Positions 24,294 through 32,626 of a stretch of DNA of 64,000 nt are shown here, piece by piece. The stretch covers positions 62,001-126,000 of the forward strand of contig CAYOHP010000001.1 in assembly GCA_964403795.1 (NCBI GenBank). The letters are read 5' to 3'. Within the stretch, counting starts at the first letter, position 1; each line of letters opens with the position of its first letter. Source of the DNA: CAYOHP01 sp964403795 [NCBI: uncultured bacterium]. Its GTDB lineage: Bacteria > Muiribacteriota > UBA6191 > CAZXTJ01. The notes beneath the pieces are model-generated. The model searched no databases. It was given only the letters and a program-made list of their open reading frames with translations, and was not told the DNA's origin. Made by a program: the position numbers and the translations under genes.

Positions 24294-26039
24294 ATGACCC
24301 CCGGACGCCTCCACGTCCCCCGGCCCCGGGCCGGCTTCGGCGCCCCCTTCGTGGTGGTCATGTCGGTCTGCGTGCTGCTCTCGCTGTGGGCCATCGCCAT
24401 GGACGTCCGCAGCCAGGGAGCCGCCATCCAGAGCCGCAAGGCCCAGGGCAACGAGCTCTGCGAGGCCTTCGCCCGGATGGCGATCGAGGAGGCGGTCCAC
24501 CAGATCCGACGGCGCTCCTGGCAGGACGGCGACCCGGTCTTCGAGCTCTTCCGTGCCCCGGCGCAGGGAGGGTCGCTCGACCTGGCACCGGCAGACCTCC
24601 CCCATGTCTCGGCCGACCTGGCCCCGTACTCCGGCTATGCGATCGGACCGGTCCGCCTCGAGATCCTGCGCCGGGCCCCCATGTCGCTCCTCGCCGACGA
24701 ACTGGTGGCCTATGACGCCTTCGGGGTCCTGCGCCTGACCGTCGAGGCCTGGGGACCCCAGAAGGTCGCCTCCCGCCAGGTGGCCGAGTACGGCTTCCGC
24801 TGCGTGCTGGCGAGCCCCCCCCGACCCTTCGACCTGTTCACCCTCTTCGTACTCAATCCGCTCCCCCTGCTCACCGAGGGCCACTTCCAGGCCAGCGCCA
24901 ACCTGACCCTGGAAGCCTTCGTCGAGTCCCTCTCGCGGACCCGCCAGGGCCTCGCCAAAGTGGCCGACGAACTCGAGGAGGCGGCCCGCAAGATCGACGA
25001 GAAGCTCGACAGCCTGGGTCCGCTCTCGATCGGGGCCGACGACGCCAAGCGGGCCCGGGACGAGATGCGCCGCCTGGCCACCGAGTACCGGGCCGCCACC
25101 CGCCCCCCCAAGTGGCCGGCCGATCCCGACTGGGAGCTCACCGGACCCGACGGCGCTACCACCGGACTCCCTGGCAAGCTGCACCGCTTCGCCTGGCCGG
25201 TGGTGGTCTACAGCCTGGCCGACGAGGTCGACCTCGACCGCCTGAACCTCCCCCGACGGATCCGCCCTCTGGTGCAGGAGGTCGAGACCCGCCGGCCCCG
25301 CATCGAGGAGACCCGCAACCGCCTCGAGTCCCGCCTCAGGGCCGAGGATCTTGGGGGATCGGTCCGGGCCGCCGAGGAGTACCTCGAACTCCTGGTCCAG
25401 AACGCCGCCGACCAGCACGCCGGGCTCGTCGCCATGAAGGAGTTCCAGGACGACCTGATCGAGATCTGGGGCCCCCAGGCCGAGGAACTCGCCAAGCGCT
25501 TCCGCCGCCTGGGGGTCGAGGAGCAGGCGCGCCGGGCCCCCTACGTGTTCCGGGGCCAAGGCGCCGCCGACCGGGCCCGGCAATTCCTGGCCCCGACCGG
25601 GGCCAATCCGCCCTCGGGGGTGGTCTTCGTCGACGACCCCGATGCCCCCCTCGAGATCGATCTCCCGGGATTCGCCGGCAACCTGCTGGTGGTCACGGCC
25701 GGGGCCATGAGCGTCCAGAACGTGACGGTCCAGGACCCCACCCGGGACTCGGTCGCCCTGTTGGCTCACGGGCGCCTGAGCGTGGCGCGGGGTGGCATCC
25801 AGGCTGGCTTGTTCGCCCGCAGCCAGGACTTCCGGGGACCCGGGGAATCCTTCGCCGGGAGCCTGGTCATGGACACTCCCGAGACCGCCGCCCTGGAGCG
25901 CACCTTCACCGGGAAGATCCAGCGCATGCCCGGACTGGTCTCGGGCCCCGAGGGCTTTCCGGTCCGCCCCGATCCCGAGAAGACCCGGCTCACCATCACC
26001 CTCTCCCCGGGGCCCGAATACCGGAGGGCCGAGCGATGA
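24294..26039 (+). CDS. Large pilin-like membrane protein (PilX/GspK-like N-terminus)
   Basis: A 581-residue protein beginning with a basic stretch, then GFGAPFVVVMSVCVLLSLWA (residues 14-33). This is a class III-like leader and a transmembrane helix lacking Glu at +5, as in GspK/PilX minor pilins. Next comes a heptad-rich coiled-coil-like region (about 205-270 and 320-420). The C-terminal domain from about 440 is beta-rich (LEIDLPGFAGNLLVVTAGAM). The next two genes encode prepilin-like proteins with Glu+5, and all overlap by 4 nt, so this is a coherent pseudopilin operon. It is much longer than usual PilX. No assembly ATPase or secretin is in the window. Confidence 0.7.
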   Translation: MTPGRLHVPRPRAGFGAPFVVVMSVCVLLSLWAIAMDVRSQGAAIQSRKAQGNELCEAFARMAIEEAVHQIRRRSWQDGDPVFELFRAPAQGGSLDLAPADLPHVSADLAPYSGYAIGPVRLEILRRAPMSLLADELVAYDAFGVLRLTVEAWGPQKVASRQVAEYGFRCVLASPPRPFDLFTLFVLNPLPLLTEGHFQASANLTLEAFVESLSRTRQGLAKVADELEEAARKIDEKLDSLGPLSIGADDAKRARDEMRRLATEYRAATRPPKWPADPDWELTGPDGATTGLPGKLHRFAWPVVVYSLADEVDLDRLNLPRRIRPLVQEVETRRPRIEETRNRLESRLRAEDLGGSVRAAEEYLELLVQNAADQHAGLVAMKEFQDDLIEIWGPQAEELAKRFRRLGVEEQARRAPYVFRGQGAADRARQFLAPTGANPPSGVVFVDDPDAPLEIDLPGFAGNLLVVTAGAMSVQNVTVQDPTRDSVALLAHGRLSVARGGIQAGLFARSQDFRGPGESFAGSLVMDTPETAALERTFTGKIQRMPGLVSGPEGFPVRPDPEKTRLTITLSPGPEYRRAER

Positions 26040-26557
26040 CCCGGAGGCTCCCCGGACGTCGCCCTGGGGTCTCCGCCGTCGAACTGCTGCTGGCGAGCGC
26101 CATCCTGGCGGCCGCCTTCGTCCCCATCTACACCCTGATCCAAGGCGGGCAGCGCAGCGCCTACCTGAACGAGCTGCAGGTCCTGGCCCGCCGGCGGGCC
26201 TTCAGGGCCCTGGCCTACCTCGGCGGTCATCCCTACCCCATGCTCCGCACCCTGGCCGTGGGCGGGCCGCCTCCCGGCGACATCCCCTTCCTGCCCACCG
26301 AAGGCAGCGAGATCGAAGTCCCTCTCCCTACCGGGGAATCGGAGCGCGAGTTCGAGGCCGCGCCCGGCACGATCCTCGATTCCTACGTGCGGCGGGTGGA
26401 CTCTCTGCGTCTCAAGGTGTTCTTCCACGAGCTCCAGCCCGGCCTGGGTCGGCTGGCAGCTGTCTCCCGCTGGGAGGATCCGACCAACCGCAAGCCCCGG
26501 TACTACGTGGCGCTCCGCTACGTCTCCGATCCCCTGGTGGCGAGGAGCCGGCCATGA
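26036..26557 (+). CDS. Type IV prepilin-like protein
   Basis: A 173-residue minor pilin or pseudopilin. RRPGVSAVELLLASAILAAA has the prepilin peptidase site (G11 before V12), Glu at +5 (E16) and the long hydrophobic helix. The globular part (residues 40-173) shows no named domain. ATG overlaps the stop of the preceding gene and its own stop overlaps the start of the next. Confidence 0.8.
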   Translation: MTRRLPGRRPGVSAVELLLASAILAAAFVPIYTLIQGGQRSAYLNELQVLARRRAFRALAYLGGHPYPMLRTLAVGGPPPGDIPFLPTEGSEIEVPLPTGESEREFEAAPGTILDSYVRRVDSLRLKVFFHELQPGLGRLAAVSRWEDPTNRKPRYYVALRYVSDPLVARSRP

Positions 26558-27213
26558 GGAGAGCGTCCCCGATCCTCCGGCGCCGCCTCGGGTTCTCCCT
26601 GGTCGAAGTCACGGTCTTCATGGCGGTGGGGGTGCTGGTCATGGCCGGCGCCTGGTCGTTCTTCCAGTCCTCGATCCGCAAGGGAAAGGCTACCGACGTG
26701 AAGGTCGAGAGCCTGCAGGCCGACCTGCTCTTCGCCCGGTCGCTGGAGCGGGACCTGGAGGCCCTCTACGAGGATCCCGAGCACGCCATGGATATCGTGC
26801 GCGGCCCCGGCGAACTCCGCTTCTCGTTCTGGCGCTACGGGGAGGAGAGCCCCGGGGACCGTTGGGACCCGCTCCCGGTGGAACGGGTCACCTACCGGTT
26901 CGATGCCTCCAAGAAGAGGATCTTCCGCAGGGTCGGCAACGGTCGGGAGGACCGGCTCTACGGACTCTTCGAACGCATGAACATCCGATTCCGGAATTTC
27001 CAGGCCCAGGCCCCGGGCCCACCTGCGGTCCCCTCGGCGGCGGTCATCTTCTCGGCCACCAGCACTCCCCGCGAGACGCTCCAGAAGCCGCTCGAAGCCC
27101 GCGAGGAACAGGACCGGACCACCCTCTTCGGGGCCGTCCTCCGGGAGCGCGAGGCGGTGCGCACCGCCTTCCCCTGGTGGAACCCGATCCCCTACGCCCC
27201 AGCGAGACCATGA
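26554..27213 (+). CDS. Type IV prepilin-like protein (PilW/GspJ-like)
   Basis: A 219-residue minor pilin. RRRLGFSLVEVTVFMAVGVL has the peptidase site (G13 before F14) and Glu at +5 (E18). The mature domain includes LRFSFWRYGEESP and VERVTYRFDASKKRIFRRVG, a beta pattern common in PilW/GspJ (an RxxxYxxD-like strand with base values for line-by-line data). It ends the overlapped three-gene pilin set. Role in adhesion, secretion or motility cannot be told. Confidence 0.8.
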   Translation: MRRASPILRRRLGFSLVEVTVFMAVGVLVMAGAWSFFQSSIRKGKATDVKVESLQADLLFARSLERDLEALYEDPEHAMDIVRGPGELRFSFWRYGEESPGDRWDPLPVERVTYRFDASKKRIFRRVGNGREDRLYGLFERMNIRFRNFQAQAPGPPAVPSAAVIFSATSTPRETLQKPLEAREEQDRTTLFGAVLREREAVRTAFPWWNPIPYAPARP

Positions 27214-27250
27214 CTTCTGTCCCCGTCTCGTCCGCCTGCCGATATCCACC

Positions 27251-27739
27251 ATGGGCATGCGATTCCTCGCGCTCCTGGTGTCGTCCCTTCTCCTCGCCCT
27301 GGGGAGCATGGTCGGCTGCGGCCATGAGGCGCGCCTCTTCGAGGTCCCGATGCAGATCTACCGGGCCAACGTCGAGGAGGTGGGCGCCGACTTCGCGGTC
27401 CTGGGCTGGGAGACCTCCCTCCCGGGGGACAGCCGGGTCGACTACGCCCTGGTCGGCACCGCCAGCACCGGGGACGCCGACCTCGAGAGCGTGAGCGACC
27501 GCCAGTACATCCCGTTGCTGCGGGACGGGGGGGTCACGGTCCGCGACCCCGACTTCGTCTCGGTCTCGAACACCGTGCTCCGCTCGCCCTTCGTGACCAC
27601 CCACCGGATCCGCCTCGACCGCCTGCTCCCGGGCCGGACCTATGTAGCCACCGTCTCCAGCACCAACGGGCAGGGCGCCGATGGTTGGGAGTTCGGGGTC
27701 CGCCTGGAGTTCACGACCAACGGAGCCGGCGGGGGCTGA
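27251..27739 (+). CDS. Lipoprotein with fibronectin type III-like domain
   Basis: A 162-residue protein with a lipoprotein signal (FLALLVSSLLLALGSMVGC, lipid cysteine C23). A single beta-sandwich domain resembles fibronectin III: FAVLGWETSLPGDSRVDYAL is the strand B/C pattern and HRIRLDRLLPGRTYVATVSS the strand E/F pattern. It follows the prepilin genes by 37 nt and probably sits in the outer membrane facing a partner. No GGAG-type site is obvious upstream of ATG 27251; ATG 27257 in the same frame is an alternative. Confidence 0.75.
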   Translation: MGMRFLALLVSSLLLALGSMVGCGHEARLFEVPMQIYRANVEEVGADFAVLGWETSLPGDSRVDYALVGTASTGDADLESVSDRQYIPLLRDGGVTVRDPDFVSVSNTVLRSPFVTTHRIRLDRLLPGRTYVATVSSTNGQGADGWEFGVRLEFTTNGAGGG

Positions 27740-27767
27740 GACTCCCCGGGGGCGTCCAGGGCCCCGC

Positions 27768-30083
27768 TCACTGGGTCGGCGTGATCTTGACCCAGCCGGT
27801 CATGGGCGAGCCGAACGCCGTCTTGGTGATCTCCGGGGTCGGCGTGATCGAGGGATCCCCGAACTTGAAGGTCCGCCCGCCGATGGTGAGCGCCCCGGTC
27901 TTGTTGGGGACCGGCTGGCAGGGCGGGGTCGGACAGGGGACGCTGGTGTCGCCGAGGTTCACGTTCAGCTTGAAGATCCCGCCGAGCGGGTCGTAGTTGG
28001 CGATCTGGAGATTGGTGGCGGTGTCGATCGAGATGGTGACGTCCCCGGTCCCCCGGCCGAAGCCGAAGCCATACAGCTGGAACGGTGCCCCCTCCCGGAC
28101 CTCCCCGATGTCCTGGGCGCCTCCGGTCCGCAGCTCGGTCAGTCCGGGGAAGACCACGACATCGAACTCCGGGGAACTCTGCCCGGCGGCCTGCTGGGTG
28201 GCCCCCACCTCGATCTTCAGCTTCACGTTCCCGGCCCTGAGGATGGGAGGCCCGATCGAAGCGCCCCGGAACTGGACGTCCATCGTTTGCATGTTCTCGG
28301 CGTCGATCCCGGAGGGGTTCTGGGCGCTGTACTGCTGTCCGTCGGTCAACGCCTCCCCGTTCCAGTAGATCTTGATGGCAGACGCCTGCGGTCCGAAGTT
28401 CCGCCCGACCAGGCGCATCGGGAGCTCGCCCGACGGCCCGAACCCGAAGCCTTCCGGGAGAGGGGTGGAGGTTCCCACTGCATGGACCGCGGTGATCGCC
28501 GGGGTCATGTCGGGAGCCTCGCTCCGGGGTGCCGGCGTCACCAGGACCCGCACCTCCTCGGGCTTCCCCTTGTGGAGTACGATCTCCAGCGGAATCTCGG
28601 TCCCGGCCGCTCCCAGGTCGAAGTCCCGGGGCACCTTCAGGGTCAGGGTGTCGTCGGCAGCGGGATCGGTGGGATCGGTGGCGACCGACGTCGGCGTCAG
28701 CGAGGTGCCCTTGAGCACCACCTCGATCCCATCGGGGCTCGACGGGAAGCCCTGGCCCACGATCTTGAAGTCCCGTCCCGGGATCAGCTTGCCGTCCCCG
28801 CCGTTGCCGTTGGGCTCCGGCTCGGTGCGCACCTTCACCACTCCCGGCCGGGCCGTCAGGGTCATCGGCTGCGACGTGGCAGGCCCCACCGTGCCGTTCA
28901 CGTCGGCCGCCTTGTTGGTGAGCGTCACCGGGTACTTCCCGGCGATGAAGCCGTCACCGAGCGTCACTGCCAGGTCGGTTCCGGTGATCGCCAGCTGGGT
29001 GCCGCCGGTGAAGACCTGGGTCCCGATCTTCACCTCGTTTAGGGTCATGTCGGGATTGATCCCGCTGCCCTTCAGGAGGATCTTCTTGCCGGCCTGCTTG
29101 AAGTCGAGCTGGTCGACGGGATTCGGCGGGTCCTGGGTGTCGAGCGAGACCCGCACCGGATCCCCCGGATCCAGGGGCGGAGGGTCCTCGGGACCGTCCG
29201 AGGGTGGTCCACCGGGCGGAGGATCGCCGGTTCCCCCCGGACCGCTGCCCCCGGGACCGGAGCCACCGGGACCCGAACCTCCCGGCCCGGAGCCGCCCGG
29301 ACCGCTGCCTCCGGGGCCCGAGCCGCCCGGACCGCTGCCCCCGCTACCGCCCGAGCCGCCCGGACCACCCGGCCCACCCCCGGCCCCGGCTTCCTCGCCC
29401 CGGGCGATGGAGTCGATGAGCCGCTCCCGGTCCAAGGTCGCCTGCTGGGTCAGGGTGGCCGCGGTCCCCGGATCGAAGGCCACCAGCACCGGCCGACCGT
29501 CGGGGCCGAGCACCGTCTTCCCCTGGTAGTACTCGGAGATGCAGCTCACCAGCTGGGTTTCCGGCTTGTCGAAGCGACGGGCCTGCACCATCTGGGAGCC
29601 GCCTTCGACCTGGCGGTGCCCGAACTCGGTGGCGGAACCCGCGTAGAGCTTCGAGAAGCAGGCGTCATGCCCCTCCCGCAGCTCGCCGAGGATCGGACCC
29701 CAGGGGTCGGAGGCGGACCCGAACAGCGGGATCGCCACCCAGCGAGGCGGCTTCCCGGCCTGGCTCTCGATGTCGGCCGCGATCTCGTCCCGCGACCGGG
29801 GAGCCACGGTGGGACTCGGGGTCGGCGTGGGGGTCGGCGAGCTGGCCGGCGTCGGGGTAGGCGTCGGACTCGGGCTCGGAGTCGGGGAAGAGGCTGGAGA
29901 CGGCGACGGCGTCGGAGGGAGCGACGAACCCGGCGAGGCGGTAGGGGTCGGCGTGGCGCTCGGCGACCCCGGATTGGGCAGGTCTCCCGAATCGGGGGTC
30001 TGGGTGAACCCGGGTGAAGCCCCGATCAGCCCCAGAACGAGGGCCAGGACCGCCCCGACACCACATCGACCGGAGGTGCGCAT
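27768..30083 (-). CDS. Secreted Pro/Thr-rich, TIG/IPT-like repeat protein (paralogue 2)
   Basis: A 771-residue exported protein: signal peptide (to about residue 28), Ser/Thr/Pro spacer (about 35-95), a conserved N-terminal domain (RDEIAADIE, then WVAIPLFGSASDPWGPILGE, ETQLVSCISEYYQG; about 97-245), and a Gly-Ser-Pro stalk of repeated GGSGP units (about 235-285). About 480 residues of tandem beta domains resembling IPT/TIG modules follow (for example LKGSGINPDMTLNEVKIGTQ and FKIVGQGFPSSPDGIEVVLK). It shares the full layout with the next gene upstream, so the two arose by tandem duplication. There are no cysteine pairs or catalytic motifs; a surface or extracellular-matrix role is likely. Confidence 0.75.
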   Translation of the reverse strand: MRTSGRCGVGAVLALVLGLIGASPGFTQTPDSGDLPNPGSPSATPTPTASPGSSLPPTPSPSPASSPTPSPSPTPTPTPASSPTPTPTPSPTVAPRSRDEIAADIESQAGKPPRWVAIPLFGSASDPWGPILGELREGHDACFSKLYAGSATEFGHRQVEGGSQMVQARRFDKPETQLVSCISEYYQGKTVLGPDGRPVLVAFDPGTAATLTQQATLDRERLIDSIARGEEAGAGGGPGGPGGSGGSGGSGPGGSGPGGSGPGGSGPGGSGPGGSGPGGSGPGGTGDPPPGGPPSDGPEDPPPLDPGDPVRVSLDTQDPPNPVDQLDFKQAGKKILLKGSGINPDMTLNEVKIGTQVFTGGTQLAITGTDLAVTLGDGFIAGKYPVTLTNKAADVNGTVGPATSQPMTLTARPGVVKVRTEPEPNGNGGDGKLIPGRDFKIVGQGFPSSPDGIEVVLKGTSLTPTSVATDPTDPAADDTLTLKVPRDFDLGAAGTEIPLEIVLHKGKPEEVRVLVTPAPRSEAPDMTPAITAVHAVGTSTPLPEGFGFGPSGELPMRLVGRNFGPQASAIKIYWNGEALTDGQQYSAQNPSGIDAENMQTMDVQFRGASIGPPILRAGNVKLKIEVGATQQAAGQSSPEFDVVVFPGLTELRTGGAQDIGEVREGAPFQLYGFGFGRGTGDVTISIDTATNLQIANYDPLGGIFKLNVNLGDTSVPCPTPPCQPVPNKTGALTIGGRTFKFGDPSITPTPEITKTAFGSPMTGWVKITPTQ
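29230..29385 (-). repeat. Coding minisatellite for the GSGPGG stalk
   Basis: About ten copies of a 12-15 base unit encoding GGSGP or GPGGS. Units differ at third positions, so the repeat is maintained at the protein level. Length variation between strains would be expected. Confidence 0.7.
29803..29975 (-). repeat. Coding repeat for a Ser/Thr-Pro spacer
   Basis: Low-complexity run encoding alternating TPTPTP, SPSPSP and SSPTP. It lies just after the signal peptide and matches the position of the same spacer in the paralogue. Confidence 0.6.
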
Positions 30084-30108
30084 GTCGCGTCCCCGCCTCT
30101 CGGGAGGT

Positions 30109-32454
30109 CTAGTCCGCCCCGTGGATCACGATCCAGGAGCCCGCCACGCCCGTGATGTTGAAGATGTCGGGCTGGGGAGAGAGGGTCGAGTTCCCCATCG
30201 ACCAGGTCTTCCCGCCGATCACGATCGATCCCCGCACGTTGGTGCGGGTGTCCCCCGCGGCCAGCGAGGCGTCGTTGCCCATCATGAGGGTCAGGCGATG
30301 GCGGCTCCCCGGCTTGTTGTAGTTGGTGATCGCCACGTTGGGATACCCCGTGATGTTCACCACCACGTCGCCGGGCCCGTTCCCGAACCCGTAGCCCTCG
30401 AGGTAGAACTCCTGGGCCTCCTCGACCGCGCCGTTCGCCTGGGTCGCCGAAGTGAACGCAGCCAGCTTCACGTTCACCACCGTGTCGAAGTCCGGGGTCT
30501 TCCGGATCGCCCCGGTCCCATCGGTGTACTCGATCCGGATCTTGGTGTTCCCGGCCCGGAGGATCGGGTCCACGTTGTTGGCTCCGTGGAAGGTCACCGA
30601 CCACTCCTGGGGAGTGGCAGGATCCGAGGGCTGGGTGGGATCCCCGTTCGAGGTGTACTGGGCCCCGGAAGTGAGCTGCACGCCGTTCCAGAAGAGCCGC
30701 ATGTCGGCCGCCTGGGCCGCGAACCGGAAACCCCGCAACCGCACCGCGATGTCCCCGGTCGAGCCGTTGAAGTCGAGCGCGGTGAGCACCTGCGACCCGG
30801 CCGCGTTCTGGATCTCCTGGATGATCGGGTCGCTCGGCGGGGTGTCGGGATCGCTCAGGGTCACGGCCGCGTCGATGGTGAGTTCCTCGGGCGTCCCCTT
30901 GCGCACCGTGAGCTGGATCTGCACCTGCGAGCCCACCGCGCCCCCGACAGTGGCCGGGGCGTCCGCGGTCACGAGATCCAGCCCGCCGTCGGGATCCGCC
31001 TGCAGGAAGGTAGGCGCCACTTCCTGGCCGTTGACCTTGATCCCGATCTGCTCGATCTCGATCGGGAAGCCCTGGCCCCAGATCTCGAACTCCTGGCCGG
31101 GCACCAGGGTCCCGTCGCCGCCCGCCGGGAACAGCCCGGTGGTCGGGTCGCTGTGGATGTGGTCCACGGTCGGCGTGACGGTGATCTTCTTGGCGGGCGA
31201 GACCACCGGTCCCGGCGTCCCGTTCACTTCGTCGCTCTCGTTGACCAGGGTGACCCTCAAGTCCTTGCCGCCGGCCAGCTCGTCGGGGATGTTGGCCAGC
31301 ACGCCGACCGCGTCGCCACCGACCGTGATCACCTGCAGGTTGCCGTCGCTCGCCCGCATCTCGACTGTGGCGCCCGTGCTCCCGGCGATGCGGACCACCA
31401 TCAGGTCGGGGTCGACGTCGATCCCGCTCCCCAGGATCCGGATCTCGTGCCCCACCGTGTCGAAGTGGAGCTGGTCCTTGGCTCGCGGCGGATCCTTGGT
31501 GTCGAGGTCGGTGATCACCACGGGACCCTGTTCGCCACCCGGGAGTTCGGGGACGTCCTCGGGATCGGGAGCATCCGTGGTGGGGGGAAGGGGGCCATCG
31601 CTGCCCCCGGGGGGCTGGGGCGTGGTCCCACCCGGGCCGGTTCCCCCCGGACCGGTCCCTCCCGGGCCGGTTCCCCCAGGGCCGCTGCCACCCGGCCCGC
31701 TGCCACCCGGAGGCGGAGTCCCGGGGGGGGTCGAGCCGCCGGGCGCGCCGGGACCTCCGCCCTGCTCCTGCTGTTTCTCGGCCTCGGCGATGGCCTTGAT
31801 GAGGTCGTCGCGTTCCTTCTGGGCCTGCTGGGTGAGGGTGACCGCGGTTCCCGAATCGAAGGCCACCCGGATGGGGCGACCGTCGGCCCCGGCCACGTCT
31901 TTGGTCCGGTAGTACTCCTCGATGCAGGCCACCAGCTGGGTCTCCGGCCGGTCGAAGCGGCGGGTGCCCTTGATCTGGGTCCCGGTCTCGGCGGCGTTGT
32001 GCCCGAACTCGTTGATGGACTCCGGGTAGAGCTTGCCGAAGCACGAGTTGTAGCCCTCGGCCAGGGTCAGCAGGATGGGCGGCCAGGGATCGGCGTTCTG
32101 GTCGAAGATCGGAACCGCCACCCAGGCCGGGGTCTTCCCGAAGTCCTTCTCGATGTCGGCCCGGATCTCGTCCTCGGTCCTGGCCTTGAAGGTGGGGGTC
32201 GGGGTCGGCGGGGTGGGAGAAGGGGTGGGGGTCGGAGTGGGTGTCGGGGTCGGGCTCGCCACCGGGGTCGGAGTGGGCGTCGGGGTGGCGGACGCGGAGG
32301 GGGAAGGCGAGGGAGAACTCGCCGGCGAGACCGAGGCCGTGGGTGTCGCCGAAGGCGAAGGTGTCTGGGCCGAAGCCCCCGGGATCAGGAGCCCGGTCTC
32401 GAGGAGCAGCACGGCCGCCCATGCCAGGGCAGCCCCGAACCTGGTTCGAACCAT
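30109..32454 (-). CDS. Secreted Pro/Thr-rich, TIG/IPT-like repeat protein (paralogue 1)
   Basis: A 781-residue exported protein with the same order of parts as its neighbour: signal peptide, TP/SP spacer (about 32-90), an N-terminal domain (DEIRADIEKDFGKTPAWVAV, ETQLVACIEEYYRTKD), a GSGPGG/GTGPGG stalk (about 255-300) and tandem IPT/TIG-like beta domains to the end. Conserved blocks such as FGKLYPESINEFGHN here and FSKLYAGSATEFGH in the other gene show clear homology, while the C-terminal domains have diverged strongly. The two genes are 25 nt apart and probably cotranscribed. Function unknown. Confidence 0.75.
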   Translation of the reverse strand: MVRTRFGAALAWAAVLLLETGLLIPGASAQTPSPSATPTASVSPASSPSPSPSASATPTPTPTPVASPTPTPTPTPTPSPTPPTPTPTFKARTEDEIRADIEKDFGKTPAWVAVPIFDQNADPWPPILLTLAEGYNSCFGKLYPESINEFGHNAAETGTQIKGTRRFDRPETQLVACIEEYYRTKDVAGADGRPIRVAFDSGTAVTLTQQAQKERDDLIKAIAEAEKQQEQGGGPGAPGGSTPPGTPPPGGSGPGGSGPGGTGPGGTGPGGTGPGGTTPQPPGGSDGPLPPTTDAPDPEDVPELPGGEQGPVVITDLDTKDPPRAKDQLHFDTVGHEIRILGSGIDVDPDLMVVRIAGSTGATVEMRASDGNLQVITVGGDAVGVLANIPDELAGGKDLRVTLVNESDEVNGTPGPVVSPAKKITVTPTVDHIHSDPTTGLFPAGGDGTLVPGQEFEIWGQGFPIEIEQIGIKVNGQEVAPTFLQADPDGGLDLVTADAPATVGGAVGSQVQIQLTVRKGTPEELTIDAAVTLSDPDTPPSDPIIQEIQNAAGSQVLTALDFNGSTGDIAVRLRGFRFAAQAADMRLFWNGVQLTSGAQYTSNGDPTQPSDPATPQEWSVTFHGANNVDPILRAGNTKIRIEYTDGTGAIRKTPDFDTVVNVKLAAFTSATQANGAVEEAQEFYLEGYGFGNGPGDVVVNITGYPNVAITNYNKPGSRHRLTLMMGNDASLAAGDTRTNVRGSIVIGGKTWSMGNSTLSPQPDIFNITGVAGSWIVIHGAD
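31627..31715 (-). repeat. Coding minisatellite for the GSGPGG/GTGPGG stalk
   Basis: Six to seven copies of a 12-15 base unit in the paralogue, encoding GTGPGG and GSGPGG. It is the counterpart of the repeat at 29230-29385 but with Thr in half the units. Confidence 0.7.
32192..32335 (-). repeat. Coding repeat for a Ser/Thr-Pro spacer
   Basis: Low-complexity run encoding TPTPTP and SPSPS next to the signal peptide. Confidence 0.6.
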
Positions 32455-32534
32455 CCGCCTACCCCTGTCCCCGGGTCGGGCATCGCGGCCCGACCTCTGA
32501 TCCGCCGTAGAGTGAGACGACTCTGCATGAAGGA

Positions 32535-32563
32535 AGGATAGAGAGTCGGTCCTCGACTGCGAA
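32535..32563 (-). promoter_or_regulatory. Possible promoter of the tandem secreted-protein operon
   Basis: On the minus strand TTCGCA, 17 nt, TATCCT, with the -10 about 80 nt before ATG 32454. It lies in the only base-composition dip of the 170-base gap that also holds an imperfect hairpin (GACTCT...AGAGTC). Confidence 0.35.
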
Positions 32564-32626
32564 CTCCGAGGGCGCGCTTTCCGGCCTTCCCCCGAAAAAC
32601 TACGTCCAACCGGGCATGGTTGTTGC

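Noticed and set aside
29230-31715. CRISPR-like repeats
   Set aside because: The repeats are 12-15 bases, contiguous, in frame and code for GSGPGG stalks. There are no spacers.
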